Positions 11,841-20,343 of a stretch of DNA of 64,000 bases are shown piece by piece. The notes under the pieces were generated by a model that saw only the letters and a program-made list of their open reading frames with translations, did not search any database and was not told the origin of the DNA. The translations under genes and the position numbers were made by a program. Source of the DNA: Hyposmocoma kahamanoa (taxonomy: Eukaryota > Arthropoda > Insecta > Lepidoptera > Cosmopterigidae). The stretch is from NCBI RefSeq assembly GCF_003589595.1, contig NW_020653856.1:168847-232846 (forward strand), given 5' to 3'. The stretch's first letter is position 1; each line of letters begins with the position of its first letter.

Positions 11841-12271
11841 ACCGACTTCAAAAAAAGGAGGAGGTTCTCAATTCGACTGTATGTTTTTTTGGGTGTATAT
11901 TACGCGATAACACCTATTTGTGAACCGATTTTCATGATTCTTTTTTTGTTGAAAAGAGGGTATTTCCATAGTGGTCCCATTTAATTTTGAAGAAAATCAT
12001 CCACCTCTAAAGGTGGCTGTTCACGCATGAAGATTCATTTTTACAAATAGCGCCTAAATTTTATTATAAGCAGCAATTATTTTAATAGTTGACTTTGCTA
12101 TTCTCCAATTCAAGGCGTTTTTCTCTCTCAATATACTTTGAGAAGTAAGAACCGATTTTTATTATATTTTAGTGGCGAACTAGGAGATGAATCCGGGCTT
12201 GCGCACTACCCGGTAACCGATTTAAATAAAACATCGTAATTATATGTGATTCTACGTACTTTTGAGGTCGG
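11841..12271 (+). mobile_element. ACCGAC-family non-autonomous element, copy B (full length)
   Basis: A 431-bp element starting ACCGACTTCAAAA and ending TTTTGAGGTCGGT. The two ends are inverted complements over 13 bases with one mismatch. It is the clearest reference copy of the family: copies A (6823-7243), C (25384-25591) and D (33384-34193) match its interior. It has no ORF and must depend on proteins made elsewhere. Runs of A and T flank both ends, which hides any target duplication. Confidence 0.85.
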
Positions 12272-13387
12272 TTTTTTAGTACTCTGTACTGAGATTATTA
12301 AAATCGACATTTAGATATTTGCCAACTAAGCAACTTTGTACCTTTAGGTGACATTTTGACATCAAAAGCGTCTCTTATTTCTATTTAGCGACAAAAAATT
12401 TGCTATTTTTTGGCGCGTATTTAATTAGGTTTAATCGTTTAACATTTAATATTATTTTTACCCTAGTATTCAGGAGACTTTTGTCTGTACAGTACAGGTA
12501 TATTATCTATTAGTAGGACCATAAAGTTCTAGCCAATTAAATGGACCTTCAGTTTAGTGATTCAAATTAGTTCAAAATGCCTGGTTATATGGTAACTCGT
12601 GGTCACATATCTTTCTCGTGTTTACAACACAAAACAACGTTTACTTATTAATTTTTAGGTTGTGACAGCAACTTATTGAAATACTGCCGTTATCAAGTAG
12701 TGTTTGTGTTAAGCAAGTAAAGTGTATTAGTGCATTTGTGTGGAAAACTACATCAGTGTGTGACCGGCACACCCAGGAATGTGTCTCAAATGTCTGCAAG
12801 AGTCAAGGGGACGTGGACAAGTTGAACATCCTTTAAATTTAAATTAAGTTCAATGTTATTTATCACCTATTTTTCTCACTTTTTTTTCTTCTGCGTGTGC
12901 CAATGACACGAACGCCGCCTGTGGGGCAGTAGATGTACTAGCACCGTTGATTGGCTTTTTTAAATCTGGACGAACATTTTTTAACTGCGCTGATTTTACA
13001 TTTAAAGTAGATAAAACTCATGTATGTAGGGTTCTTAACGTGATAGTTTCGCCTTTATAGCATCCTACCCTGTATAGCGGCCATCTTGGATTCGCCATAT
13101 TGAAAAAAATTTGGTCCCGGTAAAACCTGATCAAGTTCAAACACCTGAATGAAAGATTAAGTCAATTCTCGTAATGTCTTTTCGTCATATGATCGGCGAT
13201 TAAGACATAGGTCTAATCATTCCATTTCTCGTAATGCCTTTTTGTCATGTGGTTGGCTAAGTAATTTATTTAGTTCTAAATCACAAAATACAATACCACC
13301 TAATGTTTAGTATAGGTACTTAACTAAACACTACACTACTTACCTGTCTATATTTACTAAAAATGTAATAAAAATAAACAAACTTTT
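12272..13387. other. Unassigned stretch
   Basis: AT-rich DNA without a recognised element apart from the direct repeats at 13166-13262. A short frame ending at 12834 has Cys-rich codons but no ATG and no family resemblance. Confidence 0.4.
13166..13262 (+). repeat. Imperfect tandem repeat, period about 60 bp
   Basis: TTCTCGTAATGTCTTTTCGT near 13166 is repeated as TTCTCGTAATGCCTTTTTGT near 13227, each followed by a CATATGAT/CATGTGGT segment. Two copies only. Confidence 0.5.
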
Positions 13388-13520
13388 TATATAGATTTTA
13401 AGACTTTCGTGGTTATTCACTAAATGATTATCACTAATATCAGGTTTCTTACCACGGTATGACTTCTTTTTATTTTCCCGATATTTCGGAACGGGTTGAC
13501 TGGGACCAGTGAACCAGTTA
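13388..13520 (-). repeat. Terminal-type repeat shared with 55170-55362
   Basis: Read on the minus strand it contains CCGTTCCGAAATATCGGG, then TACCGTGGTAAGAAACCTGA and AATAACCACGAAAGTC. The same units occur in two opposite orientations at 55170-55362. The CCGAAATATCGGG core resembles the CGAAACGTCGG core of the Penelope-type termini at 31834, 44723 and 52156, so I infer a second Penelope-like terminal family. It directly abuts the 3' side of the LINE at 13547-15690. Confidence 0.5.
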
Positions 13521-13546
13521 ATCATTTTACATTAATTAATTCAAGT

Positions 13547-14560
13547 TTAACACACTTTGTCTTCTTTTTTTATATTAAACCAATAAACTACCTTTGAAAG
13601 GGTATCATTAATAATAGTGTCATAGTTAACGTCATATCTGTCTATTTTAAAAATCAAGGATGTATCGTCAGCAAACAATACTATTTCGCAATGGTCCTTA
13701 ATAAAGAATCGCAGATCATTAATATAAATGACAAATAAGAAAGATCCAAGCATTGAGCCCTGCGGAATACCCCTTTTTACCGGAGAACTTAAAGTAGTCA
13801 CTCCATTTATATCTACTTTTGAATTCTACCGTTAAGATATGCCGAGACAAGTTGCAACGCCTTGCCACTTACTCCGTCATATTCCAGCTTTCTAATAATA
13901 GTAATATGATCCACGCAATCAAATGCCTTTGATAGGTCACAGAAAAACCCAATAGCGTTCTGGGATCTTTCCCAAGCATCAAAGATATGTTTTAGCAGTA
14001 ATACCCCGGCATCGTTGGTCGATCAACCACTAGTAAGTCCATATTGTTCATTATGAAAAATATGATTCCTACCGCAATATGACAATAATTGAGTCAACAT
14101 AACCTTTTCGAATATTTTACATAAAGCTGGTAGAATTGAAACGGGCATATAGTTACTTGGCTCTAGGTCCCTACCGTTTTTAATAAAGGAATAACCTTAC
14201 TGTATTTCATCAAATCGGGAAAAATACCTTCGTTAACACACCTATTGAATGCATCAGCTAAATGTAGAAAAATTAGATAAATTACCGAGTCTATAACTTT
14301 AGTCGATATGTCCCAGAGATCTTCAGTTTTTTTTAATATGTATACATTGAAAAACTTTAATTATGTCTTTTGAATTAACATGATGAAAATTAAATACACT
14401 GACACAAACTTTAACATTTTTCTTTAGGAAATCAATAGCAAGAGATGGAGAGGAATTTAATGAATCGGTAGTCTTCCCGAAAAGAATGATTGAAAAGCTT
14501 AGGCTACCTCATCTTTGGATTTAATAAGTTTGCCGACTAATTCTAGAACTATATCCTATC
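13547..14560 (-). pseudogene. LINE reverse transcriptase remnant
   Basis: Minus-strand segments read HLADAFNRCVNEGIFPDLMK (fingers), then in other frames FFCDLSKAFDCVDHITIIR (first catalytic Asp) and, within the last open frame (13801 to 13547), KRGIPQGSMLGSFLFVIYIN and VLFADDTSLIF, where FADD is the catalytic pair. Frame changes lie near 14180, 14030 and 13820. The thumb and C-terminus are missing. Confidence 0.8.
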
Positions 14561-14916
14561 ATATACATATATTGTTTAACCTTGCCAGACTCTTTATTTA
14601 TTATACTCCTAGTAGTTTCCTATTTATTTTTAGATTGTATAATTTTATCGCTGTGAAACTTAACCTTAGCAGCTACACATACTTTTAAAAATGTTTTTGA
14701 ATAATTTTTGACATATTCTATAAAACTGGAGTTAGTAATAAGTTTTCATAGCATATAGCTCATACAAACGAGACCTACTCTTATGAATGCCTACTGTATG
14801 ATACTGCGTTTGTGTTGCAAAAAATGTTATCAATACAAGTAGACGATGGAGCAGTGATGCGAGTTGGTTCCAAGAAACGATTGATCAAGTTAAAACTTTT
14901 AAATAATTCAATGAGT

Positions 14917-14954
14917 CTTACAGAAGTAGAACAGTTTTGTTCTACTTCTGTAAG
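14917..14954. repeat. Perfect 17-bp hairpin with 4-base loop
   Basis: CTTACAGAAGTAGAACA (14917-14933) and TGTTCTACTTCTGTAAG (14938-14954) are exact inverted complements around GTTT. The hairpin lies where the ORF1 and RT parts of the minus-strand LINE are joined, and its right arm is ORF1 coding sequence. It looks like a fold-back junction produced when the endonuclease region was lost. Confidence 0.85.
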
Positions 14955-15690
14955 CAATGCTAGTATTGACTTCTTTTTTGCCTTTTTTGCTAATGTTATT
15001 ACTATTACCTAGCATAATAATCACAGTTGTGTATTTGTCAAAGTTGTGATCATTTAATAGTGTAACAATTTGACTAAAAGTAGGTCCTGGATAGCAATAA
15101 TTGAGTACCCTTTGGTAAGTGGTTAGTTAGATGGTGACCTAACCCTGCACCTATTCTATCAGAAAAAATAACCGTTCTTCAGAATGGCCTGGTGGGAGTT
15201 CTGCTAGTCTTAGTGGAATATCGAGGGTGTTGAACTTCAACAGTTGTATTGGAGCAGTTTCGTGTCCTGGCAGCAACACTGGCATACGATCCACGTGTTG
15301 GTTGAGTTGACGATGTGGGCTGTGGGGATGGAGTCTGCTTTACCTCAACTAGATCATCCGTTTCACCAAGCTCATCCTGTAGAAGAACTTGAGTAAGCTC
15401 TCTATACTCAGTATTCAGCTTCAAAAGTCCGTTAGTTGCGGCTGAAAGTTTATCTAATTGTTTTTGAGTAGATTTTAGGCCTTCACTTCTTGATTGAAGA
15501 TCAGACTCCAGGTCTTTAACTTGTTCGGCTATATTCACCATTTGTTTGTATAGATTTACTTTTGCCGCTTTTATTTTCTTAAGTGCTTTCGATTGTTTTC
15601 TTATTTGGTTGTTCAATTTTGAAAATCTTGGGTCTTGCTGCTTGATATGATAGTTGGGGCCGATTCTAGTTTGTCTATGAATCAAAAATA
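14938..15690 (-). pseudogene. LINE ORF1 remnant: coiled coil plus SGNH-hydrolase-like domain
   Basis: The upstream 168-codon frame (15685-15179) has a long Lys/Glu/Leu/Gln-rich stretch with heptad character, then a Pro/Ser/Thr-rich linker and GSYASVAART, a sequence type common in LINE ORF1 proteins. Just downstream, in shifted frames, are VIFSDRIGAGLG, resembling the first block of SGNH esterases (SDS.G.GL), and YCYPGPTFSQIV with VIIMLGNSNN, resembling the later block. Esterase-type ORF1 proteins are known for CR1-like elements. Frameshifts near 15175 and 15100 and loss of the C-terminus make it non-functional. Confidence 0.65.
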
Positions 15691-16669
15691 AAAACTACGG
15701 TTATGTGGCATGCGTGAGAAAAGTTATTTGCCGTCATTTCCCCAGACATAACACGCGGTTCCTGAACCCATCACAGAGAATTTTTAATAAGTGTGTAGAT
15801 AAAGCAGTGTACGTAACTGTACAGAATTAGGCATTAAGACACTCGCCTGTCGGCTCGTTTCATAAACACATTTAACGAGTTCACTTTCATATTTTGTCTT
15901 ATTTCGTTTTGTACACACACATTATTAGGTATAATTACTTATTAATGAATCTATCTACATTTATGGTTTATTTATATACGTGAAAAATCTTGTGCAAACC
16001 TATTTACCTATTATTTTAATAACATATTATTATTGGCATGTGCTACCCACTGATCGGTTTGAAGTTTTATCTTACCACTAAAAAAAGTATTGATACTTAA
16101 ATCTGTACAATGTCTAAATTATTTATGTTTGGAGTCGGTGCCACATAAGGAACGAGAAATAAAGAAATACCTGGATTCTAATGCTATACAGTAAGTATCC
16201 ATGTGTGATTGTACTTCACATGAATTATTAAGATTTGGTAGTAAATATAACTATCTGAACGTCACCTCCATTTGCCTCTATGCAACACATGCGCCGGAGT
16301 TTTATTGGGGTAGACGCTTGTGCCAGAGAATACTCAAAAGTGAACCAGTATAACTTATATTATGTAGGTACTTCTATGTGTCAGAAAATACGATTTGCAT
16401 TTGTAAGTAAGTAAAGGTTAGCTGGAAGAAATCTGTTTGTGGTATAAGCTCGCCTTTGTACAGTAACGTTTTATTTCTTTGTTAAAAATAATAGTAATAA
16501 TTTGTTTTGTGGTATAATATTCTGTTTACATGCAAACATACATAAGCCATACTGAAATCTATTATACTTGCTTATTAAGCCTGATTCGATAATATAGATG
16601 TAGATACATAGTTACACAAAATTTTGATTCAAGCTTCATCTTTCCACTTCCTCATAAAATTGGTATGTC
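15691..16669. other. About 1 kb unassigned
   Basis: AT-rich, with no reading frame or repeat that I recognise. Confidence 0.4.
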
Positions 16670-16858
16670 GGCATTTTCGATTTTCATGGGATCCCTTCAG
16701 CAGATTCTGACTTAGTGACAATGGGACCACCACGAGAGTGCATCCTTTCAAACAAAAAAGAATTTTTAAAATCGGTCCACAATTGACGGAGAAATCGGAA
16801 CACATACATAAAACATATATACAGCCGAACGCGTAACTTCCTACTTTTTTTATTCGGT
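16670..16858 (-). mobile_element. ACCGAC-related element, variant subfamily, truncated
   Basis: On the minus strand it begins ACCGAATAAAAAAAGTAGG and continues with an ACGCGTTCGGCTGTATATAT head and the block GACCGATTTTAAAAATTC, then GCACTCTCGTGGTGGTCCCA. The block order matches 10036-10320. The distal end is missing or too diverged to define. Confidence 0.65.
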
Positions 16859-17709
16859 TTAAAATAGATGTCGTATTGGTAAATCGCAAAGAACATTACA
16901 AAATTTTAATTAACAGAAATTTCTATTGGTATATATTTAATGAGGTATGACATGATGTTTTGATGTGCTGTGTAAGGTGTATTGCTTTTTATTTAATGTA
17001 TTGCAGCTCAAGTATTTTCAAAATTACGCTCTGTTGGTGCAGCAAATAAAAAATACAATAATAAGGATGAAAATTGAAATAGAAACGTGTGCGAATACAA
17101 AATAAGCAAAGCAGAAATGAACGGCCGTGCACTCTTGCCAGTGAATGGCTGTATTGTAAAATGTATTACTTATACGAGTAGGTACTCCAAACGCTCCAAT
17201 TACATAAACGTTTAAGTGAACATAAACCATCAACGTTCATAGAATACCGACGAGCGTTCTTCCGCTACAGAAGACTTGAACGATATTTAATTAAAGTATT
17301 TCAATAGGAAGGTTTTATTGTTCGTTGTCAACTCGAGCAAGTCGTGCTTCGTGTGGCGCGTGATGGACAACGGGTGACGTCGCATGAACGCGCGCACGCG
17401 ATTCATCGTCAGATGACAGTTGACAAATAAGAAATTTCAATACATCGGGGAGTAAAAAGGGAGGGAACAGGAAGAACTACAAACGAATACGTCTCCGCGA
17501 CGCGTGATGTGTGTCGCGCGGGCGCGGCGGTTGCGATGTCCGTGTCGTGTCGTGTCGTGTCGAGAGTGTTCTCGTTAGTGGTAACGAATCGAATACCTAC
17601 AATAATAAATATTTATATGTTCGCATGTCGATATGCCATTCCCGATATACATCTTGCGAGATGTCATCACCGAGTTTTACCTCGTCGCCATTAATAATTA
17701 AGTAACCAC
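16859..17709. other. Intergenic DNA with a CpG-rich patch and a CGTGT pentamer run
   Basis: A CpG-rich segment spans about 17335-17600 and includes four tandem CGTGT units at 17541-17560. It has alternating purine-pyrimidine character. Overlapping short frames there have no family resemblance. It could be host promoter or regulatory DNA, but no element was identified. Confidence 0.4.
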
Positions 17710-17838
17710 GGAAATGCGGCCTATTCTAATAGTCCCTACCGGCGGTCCCCCCTGGGGGGACAAGTGGATTTTTTCCACTCTTCCCTACCACACCGTCTCT
17801 GGTTGGAACAAGTAGTATTTCATTTCCACTTATGCCTA
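17710..17838 (-). repeat. Dispersed repeat with two adjacent hairpins (copy 1)
   Basis: About 130 bp matching 28980-29108 in the opposite orientation. On the minus strand it reads GGAAATGAAATACTACTTGT, GACGGTGTGGTAGGGAAGAG, a hairpin AGTGGA...TCCACT, and directly after it a second hairpin of GTCCCCC and GGGGGAC arms. Both hairpins are kept in the other copy although the loop and arm bases of the second differ. The class is unknown. Confidence 0.75.
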
Positions 17839-18484
17839 TTAATAAAATCTCTTGACGTGTACGGTACAGTTTCGACAAAAATATTTAATAATGTAATATA
17901 ATATAATATTGAAAAATATTTAAAATATCTTTTTGATAGATAATTAGCACTGTTCACAATTTTTGACCTATACATATTAAATTTTTTTTCGAAAATATAG
18001 ACTATTTTAAGACACTAATTTGAATATTTTATCATTTCGTAGGTTATTATGATTTTTTAAAAATTTTGTAAGTTATTTATTTGGTGACGTCATCAATGGC
18101 TCTATAAATGTTAACCTTTGCGGCAGGGAATATTTAAAAAAAGTAAATTAACATCTCTCAAAATGTCAAAAACGAAATTCTAACCTATAGATGTATATCG
18201 TTACTTTGTGTTCTCTGGTATTTTTTAAAGTATTGGGGTTTTATAGTTCTACTATTATCGCACGCGTTTTTGTTTCTTCTTGTTTTATTTAGTGTAGTTA
18301 TATGACCGACGGAATCATGAACTTTATAAAAGCTGAGTCTCGTAAATTGCCAAAAGTCGAAAATGTAATGATTATGGAATACATTTATTTAAAATAAGCT
18401 TAATGTAGCACAAATAACAAGAGTAAAAATCGTTCCAACGTTGAAACATCTACATAGATTTAAAACTAAATAGCTGTTGCGTGC
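17839..18484. other. AT-rich stretch, one shared motif
   Basis: Very AT-rich. At 18084-18105 lies TGACGTCATCAATGGCTCTA, also present with one mismatch in reverse at 25601-25622. Nothing else was recognised. Confidence 0.4.
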
Positions 18485-18690
18485 GTCGGAAAAATGGAGC
18501 AAAGTAGTCACCACTTGGTACCCACGTGATGGAAAACGTAATACAGGGTGTCAACATCAAAGATGGGAGGATGAGCTGAAGCTAACTGCAGGACCATGTT
18601 GAAAAAGAGGAAAGGCACTGGAAAGGTCTGGATGAGGCCTATGCCAAGAGGCACGCTGAGTTAAGAAATACTCATAGTGTAAAAATTTAA
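18485..18690 (+). pseudogene. RTE-type retrotransposon 3' remnant
   Basis: The plus strand encodes WSKVVTTWYPRDGKRNTG, then RWEDELKLTAGPC followed by a stop and, in other frames, a WKGLDEAYAKRHAELRNTHS-like ending. This is the C-terminal region of an RTE-class RT (W..P..GKR..G....RW.D......G..W...A.D...W..L.EAY). The sequence differs from that of the remnant at 1478-1765. Everything upstream is missing. Confidence 0.8.
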
Positions 18691-19059
18691 ATGCAACGTA
18701 AAATTGTAATGTAAAAATATTTGTAACTCGGCTTAAAAAGGCTATGAAGTAAGATGAAAGCCATTGTGAAATGAAAACTTTATGCAGCTTCTTCATAATT
18801 AGATGAGAAATATCTATGGTAGTGGTCGTATATTAAAATGAATATTATAAATGTGACCAAATGTGTTACTGATTTCATAAAATTGATTAAACATTACTGC
18901 TCATTCGTTATTAAAAAATCCCATTGGCCAGACTAGTCTGACCAACGGGAAACACTGGTTAAATATATCTCGTGAGTGAGTAGTAATCTTATGTCAATTC
19001 TGACAATTTCAAGTGCTATTTGCTTTAAGGAGAAATAAAAGTATTATTAATTAATATAC
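18691..19059. other. Short AT-rich spacer before the intact LINE
   Basis: Holds a 10-bp-class inverted motif around 18925-18955 (CCCATTGGCCAGAC / GTCTGACCAACGGG, imperfect). Nothing else was recognised. Confidence 0.4.
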
Positions 19060-19190
19060 GTATTTATTTACTCCATGATCTAAATAACAGCGTGCGCGAG
19101 CGCGAGCGGACGTGCGCAGAGAGAACGGAGCGTTGTTTGTTTGTTTATCATTATTACCTACATTTTTTATTCGTACGAATCTGATAGAAA

Positions 19191-20342
19191 ATGGGTACTA
19201 AGTGTAATGGATGTGATTCGGTGATATACGATATTTCGTATATGGAGTGTTCGCAAGAAAACTGTAAGAAACTTTACCATTTAAAGTGCCTTGCAATTAC
19301 GGAAAAAACGTTCGAATTGTTTACACAAGAGTATAAAAGTGATTGGTGGTGCCCCGAATGTGTACGAGATATCCCGAAACGTGGTAATTCAGACACACCA
19401 GTTCGAGGACTTACAACGATGAATCAAACGTTTACTCCGAATGCCTTTGTAAGTACTCAGCGTGGAGGTAGCTGCCGCAATAACGAGTTACAAACGGATG
19501 ATGATGAGATGAAAATACTGGCTGAGATAAGGGAGTTTCGATTGGAAATGAGGATGAAGATGGTGAAGCAAACGGAAGAGTATGAAAGCCTCAAGAATAG
19601 GTTCATTTCCACAGAAAGTGAATTACAGAAACTAAGAAGCATGTTGGAGGTAGTTCAAGAAAAGGCTAATAAGGTAGATACATTAAAAATTGAAATAAAA
19701 GAACTCAAAAAGGAAAACGAACAACTGAGATTAAAGAAAGGGTGTGAGTATGCCAAACCGCAAGGATCACCGCAAGCAATAAAATCATTTGCAAATGTGA
19801 CAAAACACAGTATAGCCCAAGCGAAACTCGACCATAACAGCGCTTCTAGAACGGCGTCGCAAGGTAAGGCCATGGAAATCGCGGTCGTACCGATGGAAAT
19901 TCAGTTAGAAGAAAAAAATAGTAATGAACAGAGAGATACACAAGAAAGCCAGGAAAATAAAAAAAAAAGTGAAAATGAGAAATGGACAACCGTTACAAGA
20001 AAAAGTAGATACCAAAATAGTCAAGTAAGAAGGGGAGATAACATCGGTAATTCCGATATTCAAGGTACAGAGCGGAAAAAATTTTTACACGTCTGGCGTC
20101 TCAAAAAAGAAACTACGCAAGAAAATATGGAAAAACATGTGAGAAATATATGTGGTAAAGAAGTGGATTTAAAGGTAGATAGAATCAAACATAAAAGTGA
20201 AAGGGATTATGCATCCTTCATTATAGGAGTCCCAGAGAGCCAATATGACTTATTATGCCAATCAGATAAATGGCCACTAAATATCGAATTTTGCGAGTGG
20301 GTGTGGTTTCGCAAGTCAAACAATAAGCCCAGAAGTCAATAA
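19191..20342 (+). CDS. LINE ORF1 protein with PHD-type zinc finger, 383 aa
   Basis: The first ATG after the GC-rich leader gives a 383-residue open frame. Residues 5-57 form a Cys4-His-Cys3 finger: C5, C8, C20, C25, H30, C33, C54 and C57, with WWCPEC at the end, which is the PHD layout. Residues about 100-185 are rich in Glu, Lys and Leu and predicted by eye to be coiled coil. A polar linker follows, and the last 90 residues (KKFLHVWRLKKETTQENMEK onward) look like the RRM-like or CTD fold of LINE ORF1 proteins. PHD fingers in ORF1 are known from CR1-like elements. Its role would be RNA binding and RNP assembly. The stop codon is one base before the ORF2 ATG. Confidence 0.85.
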   Translation: MGTKCNGCDSVIYDISYMECSQENCKKLYHLKCLAITEKTFELFTQEYKSDWWCPECVRDIPKRGNSDTPVRGLTTMNQTFTPNAFVSTQRGGSCRNNELQTDDDEMKILAEIREFRLEMRMKMVKQTEEYESLKNRFISTESELQKLRSMLEVVQEKANKVDTLKIEIKELKKENEQLRLKKGCEYAKPQGSPQAIKSFANVTKHSIAQAKLDHNSASRTASQGKAMEIAVVPMEIQLEEKNSNEQRDTQESQENKKKSENEKWTTVTRKSRYQNSQVRRGDNIGNSDIQGTERKKFLHVWRLKKETTQENMEKHVRNICGKEVDLKVDRIKHKSERDYASFIIGVPESQYDLLCQSDKWPLNIEFCEWVWFRKSNNKPRSQ

Positions 20343-20343
20343 A

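Larger units (their letters stand above)
13547..15690 (-). mobile_element. CR1/Jockey-type LINE, decayed, ORF1 plus RT, endonuclease lost
   Basis: On the minus strand an ORF1 remnant (15690 to about 14950) is followed, after a short hairpin segment, by an RT remnant (about 14800 to 13547). The endonuclease region that normally lies between them is missing. The RT half is homologous, base for base in long stretches, to the plus-strand copy at 44870-46690, which identifies both as one family. Many stops and indels are present. Confidence 0.75.

Noticed and set aside
12660..12834. Cys-containing open frame without ATG
   Set aside because: Looked like a LINE ORF1 or leader fragment, but there is no zinc-knuckle spacing and no matching copy in the window.
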